A DNA stretch of 64,000 bases from Podochytrium sp. JEL0797. Taxonomy: Eukaryota > Chytridiomycota > Chytridiomycetes > Chytridiales > Chytriomycetaceae. Below are positions 11,224 to 23,648 of this stretch, piece after piece; within the stretch, counting starts at the first letter, position 1; every line of letters begins with the position of its first letter. The notes under the pieces are model-generated. The model was not told the DNA's origin. It made no database searches and saw only the letters and a program-made list of their open reading frames with translations. The stretch spans positions 1 to 64,000 of the forward strand of contig JADGJG010000038.1 of assembly GCA_027596195.1 (NCBI GenBank). Reading direction: 5' to 3'. Position numbers and translations under genes: made by a program.

Positions 11224-13437
11224 ATGGCCAACAGCTTGTCGACGCCACCTCTAACACCGGAGAGAGGCTCTTCAGAGGCTCCCGCTCTGTCATTTGCAAT
11301 CGATTTGCAACCGCAACCAACCTCTGCCGTTAATACGCCCGGCACGGCAGCCCCCGGCAGCTGGTGGAGCCGAGGCCGATTCCAACCATCACCGTACCTC
11401 ATCATTATACCTCTCTTTTGGCTCGAACTCGCTGCAGCATTCGGCAGCTCCGCTTTCAGCCAGTTTCTCATTCTCACTGTCTGCCAGCAACTGGGCGATG
11501 TGCCAAGCAACAGCACTGCTTGGTTCGACCAACCTGGTTTCACTTTGAACAATATTACACTCATGGAAGCTGGTAGCATCAATATTCCCGACTATAAGAC
11601 GTGCGCTTCGAGGCCGGATGTGCAGGTAAGCTCGCGTGTTTTGCCGATTGACGATTTTTAAGGTCTCAAGCGCAGACCCAAACCGCCATTTGGTCGCAAC
11701 TCATTTCTCTCGCTTCTAGTATCCCTGCTTTCTTACTCATTCCATTAATGGGCCGTTTGGTCGATCGCTGGGGGCGAAAAACAATGTTGGTCATGTTCAC
11801 ATTTACCGCCATCCTGGACTCCGTATCAGTGCTGGCCGTCGGAAACTGGAATCTGAGCTTATGGTTGCTAGTATTTTCAAATTTAATTCAAGGCGTCATG
11901 GGCGGATACGTGGTGTTGGTGATGGCAGCGTACGCGTTCATTGCGGACACATCAACTCTGGCGAATCGAACTCAAACGTTTTTGGCACTGGAAATTCTGA
12001 CGTTTGTTTCTTTGGCGTTGGGTCCTTATTTTGGTGGGCTGCTATATCGAGTGAGTTGGTTTTGCAACGCGCCGCGAGGTTGGTGAAAAAATAATCGATT
12101 CCCCAAACAGAAAACTGGACTGCTAACTGTGTACACGTTCTCCTTGGTACTGGACGTGGCTGCGGTTCTCTATTTTATATTCCTCGTGCCAGAATCCTTC
12201 AAACCGAATTTGAGGACTCGCAGGAATTCCACTACCTCACTTGCCACCGAAGGAAGCCCCACCACACGTGATTCTGAGACCGGAGTGAAATCTCTGTGGA
12301 AGCATTTTTCCAAATCTTGGAAGAGCAGTTTGAATGTTCTGAAAACACCTGGGCGGGGAAAGTCTTTGATGATGTTGGTGCTCATCTCGGCGACAAGCAG
12401 CATGGCTGCTGCCGGATACGAGTTCACGTTCTTCTATTATCCGGCCCAGAAGGTGAGAGGAGTTTTTTGCTTTCCATCGCACTCTGACGCTTCCCCGCCA
12501 CACCCCCCCCCACCACCACCACTAGTTCGGATGGGACGCGTACGATGCGGGCTTCTATTCTATGTGCAAATCCTTCTGCCGCCTCTTTTACTTGAGCTTG
12601 GTTCTTCCAGCATTGCTCAAATGGTTCGCCACAAGTTCAAACCTTGTGACAAAAACGCGACGCGAACTCGGCCTCATACGGTACCAAAACACCCAGAAAT
12701 GCCTGTTACTTAACTAATTGCTTCTCCTCAGATACGCGTATTTTATCTTCAGCTTTGGCCTCATCTGTCACGGTCTTGCAACAGAAGGCTGGATGTTCTT
12801 TCCACTCCTCATTTTTTACACTGGCGGCTCCATGGCGCGTCCCACAATCCGTGGAATCGCGTCCCGCAGCATCTCGGAATCCTCTCAAGGCGCGCTGTTT
12901 GCCGCGTTTGAGCTCCTCCAAAACGGAACGAGTCTCATCTCCGAGCTCTTCATTCCTGCCATTTATCGCGCCTTTGTGCAGATGGATACTCCAGAGTACA
13001 TGTTTTTCGTTCAGGCTGGGTTCTGGGCGGTGGCGTTGTGGCTCACGGTTTATTTGAAGAGTCGCGAGTTGGTGGGGATTCAACTGGATGTCCATAGCGA
13101 AGAGGAAACGCAGGACGAGGAGGAAGAGGCATTCCTTCCACCTTCTGAAAGACCTCATCATGAGCATGAATATGCGGATTTGGAAAGTGCCGATAGCTCG
13201 GTGCAGTCGCTTCGGAGACGTGTTCGTGGTGCAACTTCCGCTTCCAGTTTGAGAAGCAGGTTCGGCGGCAGGCGGAGCAGTATTTCTGCGAGCTTGTTCT
13301 TTCGCGAAGAGGAGGAAGGGAGTGAAGTGGGGAGTGTTGTGGAAACGATCGTGAGTCGGTGGGTGGACGCGAATTCTGCAACGGTGGAGGGTCTGGAATA
13401 CGCCGTGGAGGAAATCTCGAGAGAAAGAACTTTTTAA
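11224..13437 (+). CDS. MFS transporter 1 (659 aa, 5 exons)
   Basis: Exons 11224-11625, 11676-12050, 12111-12452, 12526-12680 and 12732-13437 close in phase. The protein has about 12 hydrophobic segments after a soluble N-terminus. The loop after helix 2 carries the major facilitator motif A (GRLVDRWGRK), and helices 4-5 read GGYVVLVMAAYAFIAD, a pattern that recalls the SLC46/TetA-like branch. A large central loop and a long charged C-terminal tail (EEETQDEEEEAF, later Arg/Ser-rich) face the cytoplasm by inference. The substrate is unknown. A second gene at 30813-32563 shares exon order and many motifs (LTVCQ near the first loop, EGWEYY/TEGWMFF before the last exon), so the two are paralogues. 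Start chosen at MANSLSTPPLTPE, the first Met that leaves room for the GatB promoter. Confidence 0.87.
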
Positions 13438-13550
13438 AAACCTCATATAACAGCACAGAATATAAAATAACTTTTATTGCTTCGCGATAAACGAATTCCG
13501 CTTTTTTGTTCCTGCCCCTTCACTTCATCCACAATCAGATTCCCGAAATT

Positions 13551-14398
13551 TTACTCAGCCTTGTTGAGCTTCTTCTTGGCCTCCTTCTTCTCAATCGCCT
13601 TCGCCTCCTTGGGGGTGGCAGCAGGGGTGGGTTGCTCAAACATGCTCTTCTTCCAAGGTCTCGCCAAGGTACCGGTGGCGGGTTTGTTCATGATGTAAAT
13701 CTCAAACAGCTGGGTCATCGACAAGGTACGGAGTCCGAGGATGCTCTGGAGCAAAAGGGGGCGGATGTATCCAAATTGGAAGTGCATCACACACATCATC
13801 ACGACGGCGAGGACGGCCTGTTGGAAGGCTTCGTTGGACTTTGTCAAATCGTATTCTTTGACGGTGGTGGTGACGGTTTCAACGTTCCTGCGGGAGGCGA
13901 AATTTTTTGGATGCGGTGAGTTGGAGGTTGTATCTGCAGCAGGGGGCAAAAAACGAGAATTTCGACGTGGAGTAACGACGTTGATGTGTGCGATGAGGAC
14001 AGAGGAGAAGGGTCTTACTTTGGCTCGAACATGCTCTTGGCCTCAGTGTAGATGAGGACAGTCTTGTCTGAATAACAATGCAGTTTGTCAGTGCCAGGTC
14101 CTGATCTTCATATTGCGTCACAACAACAGCTTGTAAGTACCGTTCTTCTCAGTGATCTTGTTTCTGATGTAGTAGTTGATGGTCAAAGTCAAGAGCTGGA
14201 CAGTGAAGTATGCCATGCGGATGTAGGGGATGAACTCGGTTCTCTCGAGATCGAGGCGGGTTGCCAATTGGTTGATACCCAACACAAGGGCTGCATGCAA
14301 AGGTAGTTTCATCAGCAATCATTCGCAGGGTTCGCACTAGGATCCGGGAAGCAATGCAAGCACTGACCAATGTTAATAAACGGGGCGTAGCTGGTCAT
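13551..14398 (-). CDS. PHO88: Pho88/SND3-like ER membrane protein (188 aa, 4 exons)
   Basis: Exons 14398-14368, 14290-14141, 14067-14019 and 13887-13551 give 188 aa, matching the usual size of the family. Two hydrophobic stretches are visible (FINIALVLGINQLATRLDLE with the following helix, and AVLAVVMMCVMHFQFGYIRP). The segment FGYIRPLLLQSILGLRTL and the IMNKPATGTLARPWK ending are characteristic of PHO88. In yeast this ER protein was first linked to phosphate uptake and later to SRP-independent protein targeting (SND pathway). The tail is Lys/Ala-rich. For exon 4 the acceptor at 13888 was preferred over one about 50 bp upstream, because only it keeps the conserved ETVTTTVKEYDL frame. Confidence 0.9.
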
Positions 14399-14520
14399 GT
14401 GTTTTGTTGAAGTTTTTTTCGATTTCCAAAACTTCTTTGTCAATTCCTTCTCTCTTAATTCATTTTTATTCTTCTCCTGGGGTCAGTATTGCCCCTTTAC
14501 TCCAACCAACTCATGCCAAC

Positions 14521-16601
14521 TCACACCACCACCTTGCTGACTCCCATGATGAAAACAACCAACACGGCAAGCGCCAGAGCCAAGGCCGCAAAAGCGAGGT
14601 AGAACATTCTAAACCTGCTTTCCCCCGCAACAATAGTCCCATTCGACTTTCCACGAATCTTCAACTCATGCACCTTAATCCTCTCAACCATGTTCGGAGG
14701 CATATAGAGCTCCTCCCCCTTCCCACCCAACGCATCCGCCACAATCCCCTTCGCCGCCAACACAGCACTCGTAACACAACTCTCCAAAAGCGGAATCCCA
14801 TCCCCCACATAACTACCAACAAACCAAACCCCCCCACCTCCACCCTGAACCCCCTCCAACTCCTTCAACGCCGCCGCCGTATCCATCCTCACAATCGCAC
14901 GCTCATACCACGTGGCCGAAACCACCGTCTTCGGGTCCGGCAACATGATGGGGTTCGTGGTTTGGAAAAACGGCGGAACCGAATCAGGAACCTCGATTTG
15001 CGTCATTTGGCTAAAATGCGTACACATGGCGATTCCTTGAATATCGTATCCTTCTTCGTGGGTAGGCTGGAGACCGAGGTCCATGCTGTGGTTCTTGGTG
15101 TGTTTTTCGAGCACCCCAAAGTTCATGCAACGCCATGCGTCGCGGTTCGCGGGCATGAGGGAGGCGTCTGTGTGGCAGACAACGAGGGATTTCGTGTATG
15201 GAAACTTGTTGAGGATTTTGGAGCTTTCGGCGACAAAGTTGGTGTAGATGCTGTTGTTGGCGTGGTCGCTGCCGTGGGCGGTGGCTGTTTGGTTGAGGAT
15301 GCGGCTCGCTTGGTTGGCTTGCGTTGCAAAGATGACGTAGTCAAAGATTTGGGTGGTTGGGTGTTGTTGTGTGGCTGGGAGGTGGGCTTCTGGAGTGGGG
15401 ACAGTTGTGATTGTGAATTTGGACGTGATTTTATCGTGTTGGATTCCAATGACGGTGGTGGAGAGTTGAATGTGTTGAACTGGTTTCGAGAGACGCGCAC
15501 AGACTTCTTTGGTACCGCATGAAACGAACGAGAGTTTTCCATCTGGCAAACAAACGGCGGAATATTCTGCAGAATGATTCACCAATCCCAAATTGTTGTT
15601 TGTGGTCGTTAGTTTTTTACTAGAATATCAAAAAAGGGGAGAGCACGTTACCCAAGATGACATGGGCAGGGAACGCCTTGAGGTCGTCGAAAGTGCATGT
15701 GCAAGCTCCACTGAACAAGGGCAAAAACGTGCTCCAGAACGCATCACTATAGGAGGAACCGAGCTCTTGAATACACTGCCCAAACGTCATTTTGGCCAAT
15801 GGTCCTTTTCCTTGTTTCGACTGCGATCGCAAACCGGTCGGGATCAGAAAGCGGAGCGGAGATTGAAAATCAAGATTCGAACACACACCTGCTCAATGAC
15901 GCCAGATTCCAGCATATCGACACAGTATGCAATGAAACGGAGGTAGTCTCTAGACACCTGGTATCCCGTGAGAATGGTGGCAAAATAGTCCTTTGGCGAA
16001 TCTCTGAGCAACGACAGGGCAGGGAGATCCGGGATTCCGAAAAAGGTGCCAACGGGGGCCGGAAGCTTGTAGCACGAGAAGGAGAAGAATGATTCCGCGG
16101 GCTTCTGCTGTTTCGAATGCAGGTCGTTCACGTCGCTGTCAATGTCGAGTTTCGTCGGGTACGACACGGGGCTGTTGAACATTTTGGTCGGGTCCTGCGG
16201 GGCCGCAAGTTTGAAGAAGGACATGGAGTTGTCACTCTGACGGTATGGGATATCGAGGGCATCGTAGAGGCCAGTGAGATATGGGTAGTACCCTTATAAG
16301 TTTTGTGAGTATAACTTGACGATCAGGTTTCTGCCAAAACCTTACCCGGAAAGAACGAGCGCATGGGAACATCAATACGACCGGCATAGTGCGCTGGAAT
16401 CTTGTTTCCAGTCTCGGCCTTGAGTGGTTCGCATTGCTTGCAATCGCAGGGAACGGGGATGGAACCAGCATCCATGCCAAGTCCACCATTGCGCTCAAAC
16501 AGAGTCGCCTCGAATCCTTCCGTTTGTGAAAGAACATGAGCCGCACTGAGTCCAGCCAGGCCACTGCCGATCACAGCCACTCTCTTGTTCGTTTGAACCA
16601 T
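14521..16601 (-). CDS. FAD-dependent amine-oxidase-like protein with C-terminal membrane anchor (624 aa, 4 exons)
   Basis: Exons 16601-16346, 16292-15889, 15820-15652 and 15566-14521 close in phase. The N-terminus has a dinucleotide-binding Rossmann motif (VAVIGSGLAGLSAAHVL) followed by an acidic strand end (LFERNGGLG). Near the C-terminus WFVGSYVGDGIPLLESCV matches the second flavin-contacting motif of amine-oxidase/phytoene-desaturase-like flavoproteins, closest to the COG2907 group of predicted NAD/FAD-binding proteins. A hydrophobic helix of about 20 residues (MFYLAFAALALALAVLVVF) lies just before the end, suggesting tail anchoring. Substrate unknown. The gene starts 68 bp after the stop of the upstream F-box gene on the same strand. 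Confidence 0.82.
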
Positions 16602-16668
16602 TTTTTTGTAAAAAAAATTTTCAAATAAAGTAAAATAATTTATCAGCAACAACAAAAAGAAAAAGAAG

Positions 16669-19600
16669 TCACAGGGACGTTAATGCAGCAGCAACCTCAT
16701 CCCATTCACAATCCGGCAGGTAAAACTCATCTTCATCGCGTAAAAGATTCTTATCGCGAAGTCCGAATTGGAGCATTCCCTTGATGAAACTAGGTACGAG
16801 TGCAATTTGTCAGCCACAAATAAACACCAAACAAAGATATTCGATTTTGACTCACCAGTACGCCTCGCCAGGATACGCAGGGTCATCACACCTCTTCAGC
16901 AAACCCCTCAAATTCTCCATGGCAAACTCCACCACGCGTACCACCAAATCCCTCTCGAGAACCGGCACCAAATTGATGCGCACCCCCGCTGCGTTCGGGT
17001 GTCGTCGCCTCTGATACAACGAATACACATTCGCCGCCGCTGGACTGCACCAAATCGGCTGCGTCGCATGCAACGCCGTGAAAAACGCCATATTCACCAC
17101 CGTATCCGGCAACCGCTTCAACGCCCTCTCCGAAGGAATCGGCAACCCCAACCGCTTCTGCACCAACACGCGTCGATAACACCTCGCCGCCATCGGCCAC
17201 TCGTCCCACTCCCCAGGTGGAGTGTCGGCAATCGCCGCCGCGGCCAGAATAACTTCATCCCCAACGATCGCACCTGCATCCAACAACTCCATCACGCGTT
17301 CGCGATCTCCGTTCCTCAAATCTTGCGCCAACATGTCTCCCAACCGCGTCAAGAAATACATTGCACACGCGTCCCCAAACGCAGCCTCGTACAACACACA
17401 GCGACTCCCATCCGCGAATTTCGCGTCCACCGCACGCGACAAAACCCGCACGACGGATCCACTGCCCAATCGGAATCCGAGCATATTGTCACGACACGGG
17501 TCAAACGCGTTGGATCCACAAAACTCAATCACAGACGACACGGTTTGCGGGCCCAGCTTCACGATTCCTTCCCACCGTCTCTCCGTCACAACGACTCCCC
17601 TTTTCAACGCCCAAACCCAACACACTTTGGCGGCTGCATCCAATGCTGCAGGGGACGGCGTGGGTCCTCCAGAAACACTTGGATCCCCTGGTCGACGAAT
17701 GTACGCGCTCAACGAGTCATCTTCGTTCCATAACGGATCCGCCGCACAATACTCGACCAAATAATACACCAACGGTAACGAGAACCGATCCAACGCGGCC
17801 GTCAGATGCGCCCCCGTGACGCGAATGAACCGCCGATACTTGTGCATCACGAGCGCCACCATACGCACGCTTCCAAACGACACGAACGCGTCAAAACAGC
17901 GCTGCACGAAGCTCGTTTCGAGACCCCAGAGGTCCTTGTCGATGGCGCGTTTCTTTCCGGCAAAGCCCGCACCACCACAACTCCCACCCGCATTCGACGC
18001 AACAATAACCTCTTCCATCTCGCCTCCTTCCACCACTTCCTCTTCCACAACAACATCCATCTCGTCCCCACCCACCGCGACACCCACGTCCGCATCCAAC
18101 ACCACCTCTCGTAACACCCCAACACTCAACAACACATCACAACACCGACTCACACCCACCGCTTCCGCCTCCCCCCCCGCCCGCGCCACCTTCCCCACAA
18201 ACCCATACCCATAAAACGCCCCCTCCCCCATCTCCCTCCTCTCCTCCTCCATCACCTCCCAAACAACCCTCATGCCCCCAACAACCGTCTCCACAACCTC
18301 CTCCCTCAACTCCAAATTCTCAGGAACCCCTCCAGCCCCAAGCGTACCCACCCCCGCCGCAGCCTGCACCAAAAACGCAGTCACGATCTCCTCCTCCTCC
18401 ATCGCTACCCTCTCCAACACGTAAAACCGCGACGTCCGACACCGCGGCCATAGCAGCCCTCTTCCGCCTCCACTGCCACCCACCCGCGCGGCAGTCGATG
18501 TGCTCATGCAGAGTCGGAACGGATCCCCGGCGTCCGAGGCGCGGGCAAACGCGTCTGAAACGACACGGGGGTCGAGGTAAAGTCGTTTGGTTGTGAGGAG
18601 GTGGTGGAGGAGGGCGTGGTTGCCAGAGTCGGTGGCGTCGAGGAGGAGGCGGCGGTCGTCGAGGACGGGTGGGGGTGTGGTGGCGTTGTGGCGCCGAAGA
18701 GGGGTTGTTGTTGTTGCTGTTGTTGTTGTTGGGGGTGGTATTATTGGTGCTGGTGCGAGTGCGGGCTGGTTCGTGTGCGGGTTTGTGTATGTGAGATTTT
18801 GGTTTGTTGGTTTGGTGTCCAGTTCTGAACAGAATCAATTTTGGTTACCTCTTCGTGTTCCAAGATGGCATCCATCATGACTGCAGGTGCCGGAGCAGTC
18901 GCATTCGCTGCTGCTGCCATTTGGAACCCCGCATTGTTGGGTTGTGTCTGAGGTGGAGGCATGGGTTGCTGTTGTTGCTGTTGTTGCTGTTGTTGTGGCG
19001 GTTGCTGCACCGGTATGGGGAGAAGTTGGAGTGGTTGGTGCTGAAGAAGAGGCGGCAGAGTGCTGACAGATTGTTTGGCGAATGGAACGGTAGGCAGAAT
19101 CTCCTCGCTTTTGTTGACAGGAAGGGAACACAAAAATGAGCGAGGACATACAAATAGAATAATTGGTGATACGCACCCATACAGTTCAACACCCCAATTT
19201 GAAATGATGCGGGTGCCTTTGCTGAAAACGGCGAGGGCGCGTCGGTCTGGGTGCATTTTTAGCACACATGCACGTGACAATTTTTGACAGCCAAGCAAAC
19301 AAACAAACAAAAAATTCACGTACACATGCGCTGGAGCTCATAGCGCGACACAAAGGGCTCAATGGTGAGTAGCAACGCGGCCACCTCCGGTTTCTTTGAA
19401 ATGAGCTTGAGACGGGCGCTGTGCTTCATGGCAGCAAGCAGGGGGTGGACGGGAACAGGGGGGCGCAGCAAGGGCTCGGCCGGGAGGAGATGATTGTGGA
19501 GTACAAGCCATTGGGCCAGCAGGAACTCGTCTTTGTAGAGATGCTCGTGGATGGAGCGACAGGTTGCGGCGAGGAGAGTCGGTCGTTTGAGGGCGAGGAA

Positions 19601-19912
19601 TATTCTTGCAATTATTTCGTGAGGGATTGTGAGGATGAAGCAGTTTTCGTTGTTGACAGATTGGCGAGTTGCGGGGTAGTCGAAGGGGTATGAGTTGAGG
19701 GCGGGCGTTGGTGCGACCAGGGCAGCGCTGTTTGGCGAAGCGGAAAGGGCTTTGGCGTCGCAGCAAAAGGCGTCTTTGGTGTCGAGGGCAAAGAGCAGCG
19801 TGGCGGCGGCGGAGCGCGAGCGCGTGCGCTGGCTGGGCGCAGAAGCCGCTGCTGCGGCGGTGGTCGTCGTCGTCGTCGTCGTTGTCGTGGTGGTGCCTGG
19901 CGCGCCTTGCAT
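16669..19912 (-). CDS. F-box protein with ankyrin-like helical repeats (982 aa, 5 exons)
   Basis: Exons 19912-19324, 19246-19177, 19107-18849, 18765-16856 and 16789-16669 join with phases that close exactly, so I read this as one gene and not two neighbours. After a Thr/Ala-rich start, residues about 93-135 look like an F-box (LTIPHEIIARIFLALKRPTLL, then CRSIHEHLY). The rest has recurring helix pairs with patterns such as HALLHHLLTTKRLYLDPRVV and LPLVYYLVEYCAADPL, which resemble degenerate ankyrin repeats. F-box proteins bring substrates to SCF ubiquitin ligases; the target is unknown. A Q-rich stretch sits at the end of exon 3 and a Thr-rich one at the start of exon 4. The exon 3/4 junction inside these low-complexity runs is the weakest part of the model; the alternative is a shorter protein ending near 18741. 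Confidence 0.7.
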
Positions 19913-20255
19913 CGTCGTGTTTCGGACGTCGAGAGAGAGAGAAGGTCAGAAGGAGTACAACCAAGGATGGATGGATGGATGGATGGATGGATGCACGCGA
20001 GGAATACGCCAGACTCGTCTCAGGAATACAACAAGTAGTGTGCGTCTGGATGATGACCCCCTGGCAATTTCGCCGCTTGTTTTTGGACCGCTTGGTTTTG
20101 GAATTTTGACCCCTTGCGCCAAGGGGGTCGTTTCTCGACAACTTCACTTTCATTTTTATTCATTCTGAACGCGCTTCTGCTTCATAATATACAAAAGAGG
20201 GAAGGGTTAATAAAAAGGGGAAAGAGATTAAAAAGATAAAATAAAAAATACAACT
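19913..20255. other. Intergenic with TGGA microsatellite
   Basis: This spacer lies between the F-box gene start and the kinase stop. It contains about seven TGGA units at 19964-19991. The neighbouring GTC/GTG run at 19860-19890 belongs to the poly-Thr coding region of the F-box gene. An AT-rich stretch around 20160-20250 is probably the 3' end of the kinase transcript. I see no gene here. Confidence 0.6.
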
Positions 20256-21696
20256 CTATTCAGTCTCTTCCTCTTCAACAATCATTCGCCGCCCTCGCCC
20301 CATTTTACCCACTTCCCCATGTCCATTCAAATTCGCCCGCGAAAATGACGCCATCAAATGCGACACAAACGACCCTTCATTTCGTTTCCGTCCACCTGCC
20401 CCACCGAAAAGCCCAGTCCCACCCCCAGCCGTCCCGCCACCACCTTCTTCCACCCCTTCCCCTTCCTCCTCCTCCAGAATCTGCCCCCGCGCCGCCGCCG
20501 TCGTTGACGCCGCCGCAAGATTCGTCGAAGACGCCGCCCCAGAAACAGGCGAATTAATCCCAGACGACGACGCCCCCGAAGAACTCGCATTCCCACTCAC
20601 CATCACCACCCCCAACGTCCCATTCCCTCCCCCACCACCACCGCCAAGCTCAACCCCATTATACGACCGCCGCCCATACCTCCCTCTCACATCCCCATGA
20701 TGTCCACCACCACCCCCTCCACTCCTCATCGCATTAATCATAACCCCCCGCCGATTCGCAGACCCACTCGTCCGCTCATTCGCGTACCCAGACCCCGCAG
20801 CCGAGACAGGCGCAGCCAAACACGAACTCCCCATCCCAATCCCACTTGCATTCACACCCCCACCACCCCCACCACTACCCGTCGCAGCCGCCGTTGCAGC
20901 CGCCAAAATCCCTACACTCATCCTCCGGCCACCACCGCCACCACCGCCGCCATTCATCGCCACCGGCGTGCTACTCAGCGGAATAGACGGCGTAACCGGG
21001 GTCCCAGGGGGTGCCGGCGGCAACCCGTTCTGATGCGGTAAATTCATGAACCGCTTTGCCCGTGCAGACGAGAGCAGAGTTTCGACTTGCAAGAGCTGAG
21101 ACGTGAATGTGGTCGCGGTGGCGGTTGTGGCGGCGCTGGCAATGAATGTGGAGGAGGAAGAGGAAGTGGAGGAAGACAAAGTGGGTGTGGCGGGTCCGAT
21201 TTTGAGATGCGGAAGGGAGAGTTTGGCGAGTCGGTTTTGGTGCTGTTGCTGTTGCTGTGGAATCGGGGATGGTGGGGCTTGTGATGATAATACGAGAGGT
21301 ATTGAGCCCATGTTGGTGGACGAGAGTGGCGAGACGGGTTTGGACCCACTCGAGTTTCGCAGTGAAGAAGGAGAAGGCGGGTTCAAATGGATATGTGTGT
21401 CGCCCTCCTTCACGACACCGACCACCAACGGGGTCATGACAGGAGGAAGGAGCGGCGAGCTATGGATTTGGTGGTGTGTGCCCACCAGCATTTGGAGACT
21501 ATTGCCAGAATGATTCGTGGCGCTGATGCGGTGTTGTGGCGGTTCAGGAGGAGGTGGGGACGCTGAGAGCGTTGGGTGATGGTTGTGGTGGTGGTGCGAG
21601 TTGACACTGCTGGATCGCGGGCTAGTAGGAATCAAGTGTGATGATCCCTCGTTGAAACTTTGAGACCGTGGAGGCGGGTGTGGAAGAAGTGGGCTG

Positions 21697-21729
<33 letters not shown>

Positions 21730-23600
21730 GAGAGGGACGTCCTCGTCGGAGAATGCGGTTGCTGTTGCGGCGGATACGTCTCAGCAGGTCGATCATCGCG
21801 TTCAGAAACCTTGATCGAAATAGATTCAATGCTATTGATGCTCGAAGCACTCGCGGCGACTGCACACGCCGTTCCCGAAAGTTCGTCTTTGCTCCTCACG
21901 ATCGCGCTGTCTCTTCCCGCAAGGATTCGTTGTTGGAGTTCGGCGCGTCTTCGTTCACGCACTTTTTTGAGGAGGAGGTACCATAATGCGCTGGCGGCGT
22001 CGCAGGCATCTCCGCAGACAGAGTCCAATACGCTTTCGACGTTTAATCCGAGCGACATCATTTCCATGCATAGTTGCGTTTCTTCAGGGGTCGTGAAAGA
22101 GGGAGAGTCGGCTATGGCTGGGGAAGAGATGGGAACGGCGGGTGGGGATCGAGGGAAAGACGTGAACCACGGGTGTGTGAGAATGTCGTGGACAGAGATG
22201 CGGTCGGTTGGGTTGATGCGGAGGATTTGTGATATGAGGGATTTGCTGTCTATTCAAGCAAAGCATTTTTGGTCAGAGTTGTGTTTGAAGGGGGTTCGGG
22301 GCACGGGGGAAACGGGTTCTCGAACCATCACTCAAGAAGTCTGGCAATTCGTAATCTAGCGCGTTGATTTTCTGATGAATGATGGCTTCATTGTCGTCGT
22401 CGAATGGCAGATATCCACATAGAAGCGTATAGATAATAACACCGAGGGACCAAATGTCGGCGCGCGGGCCGCTGTATTTTTTTCCCGTGATCATTTCTGC
22501 AAAGGTGAATATTTAAAATCAGCAGCGAGTTTCATGCAGGAGCGAAAATGTATCGTACCTGGTGCTGCGTACGCCACGCTTCCGCAATACGTATCCAACA
22601 GATTCATTTCATTATACGGCCGCGTGAACCCGAAATCAATCACTTTGACAGTCAAGTCTTCCGTCAACAGAACGTTTTCGAGCTTCAAATCCCTGCATGG
22701 CAAAAAAACCACGTTCAGTCGCGTCCGAAAAAAATAAACGCGACGAAACTTACCGATGCACGAAATTCTTGTCATGGCAATACTCCACCGCCTCCACAAT
22801 CTCGCGCACCATTTTCCTCGTCGCAGGGTCCTGGTCATCCAACCGGTTCATATTGCACAGGTAATCGAAAGCTTCGCCTCCCGCGCAGTATTCCGTAAAC
22901 ATGTAGATTTTCGATTCGGTTGTGAGGACTTCGTAGAGTTGCGCAATGTTGGGATGATGTAGATGACGCCAGGTTTCAATCTGAGTGATTTTGGTTGTAA
23001 TTTTGGGTTATGTGTCAGAGGAGGGTTTTTGTCGTCTCGAAGTGGAGTCTCAACCTCGCGTGCTACGACTGCTGCGTGGATCTTATCCACAACTTTGACG
23101 GCCACCTGGAAACACGCTTTATCAGAAAGGGGGGCGACGCCCAAAACAGCAATACCAAAACAAAAAACACTCAACTTCCTGTCCAGTCAGAGAATGAGTC
23201 GCCAGCTTCACTTTCCCAAACGATCCTACGTACATAGGAGAGGAGAAGAAGAAGAAGGAGGTTTTCAGTACTATGCGTCACGAGATGGTTTTGTGATTTG
23301 CTATCAGTCCCTCCGCACCTTCGCCCAACGTCTTTCCGAGGACATAGTTTCCAATGACATTGACTTGACTCGAGCTGAGGATTTTGGCGAGGAGGTCGGT
23401 TTCTGTGAGTTTGGGCTGACGTGCCGGGGGGGTTGTAAAAAGAAAGTGGTCAGAACGATTTGACAGGTTTCGACGAAATGGGATAACGACTGGGGGGGTG
23501 TTGCATTCGTTCGATGGAACGTGGTAGGTTCTCTGCCGTGAACATTGGCGGTGGTGGAGTTCGCCTCGGATCGGAGGAAGGGTGGGGTTCGGGGCTTCAA
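20256..23600 (-). CDS. CAMK-like serine/threonine protein kinase with long low-complexity tail
   Basis: Reliable exons are ?-23319, 23225-23176, 23105-23055, 22980-22754, 22692-22559, 22496-22332 and 22249-20256. Kinase motifs appear in order: glycine loop LGEGSFGKVKLA, catalytic lysine in VAVKVVDK, Glu in the following helix, HRDLKLENVLL, DFGFTR, CGSVAYAAPE and DIWSLGVIIYTLLCGYLPFDDD. The DFGFTR and LPFDDD patterns place it among fungal CAMKL kinases. The roughly 600-residue tail has poly-Gln, poly-Gly and Ser-rich blocks and ends in acidic residues. The first exon is unsettled. From the Met at 23600 the frame does not meet the conserved KLTETDLLAKIL segment unless there is an intron near 23410-23490 or a one-base error in the seven-C run near 23426. 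Confidence 0.87.
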
Positions 23601-23648
23601 ACCTGTTGCCTGCCTCGCATCTCTCGTTTTTGTTTTTGTTTTTGTATT

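Noticed and set aside
14404..15522. 372-residue plus-strand frame
   Set aside because: Antisense of the last exon of the FAD-dependent gene, which carries clear flavoprotein motifs in the minus frame.
18320..18838. Asn/Pro-rich minus-strand frame opposite or beside the F-box gene
   Set aside because: Different frame of the same exon; the chosen frame continues into conserved helical sequence and closes in phase.
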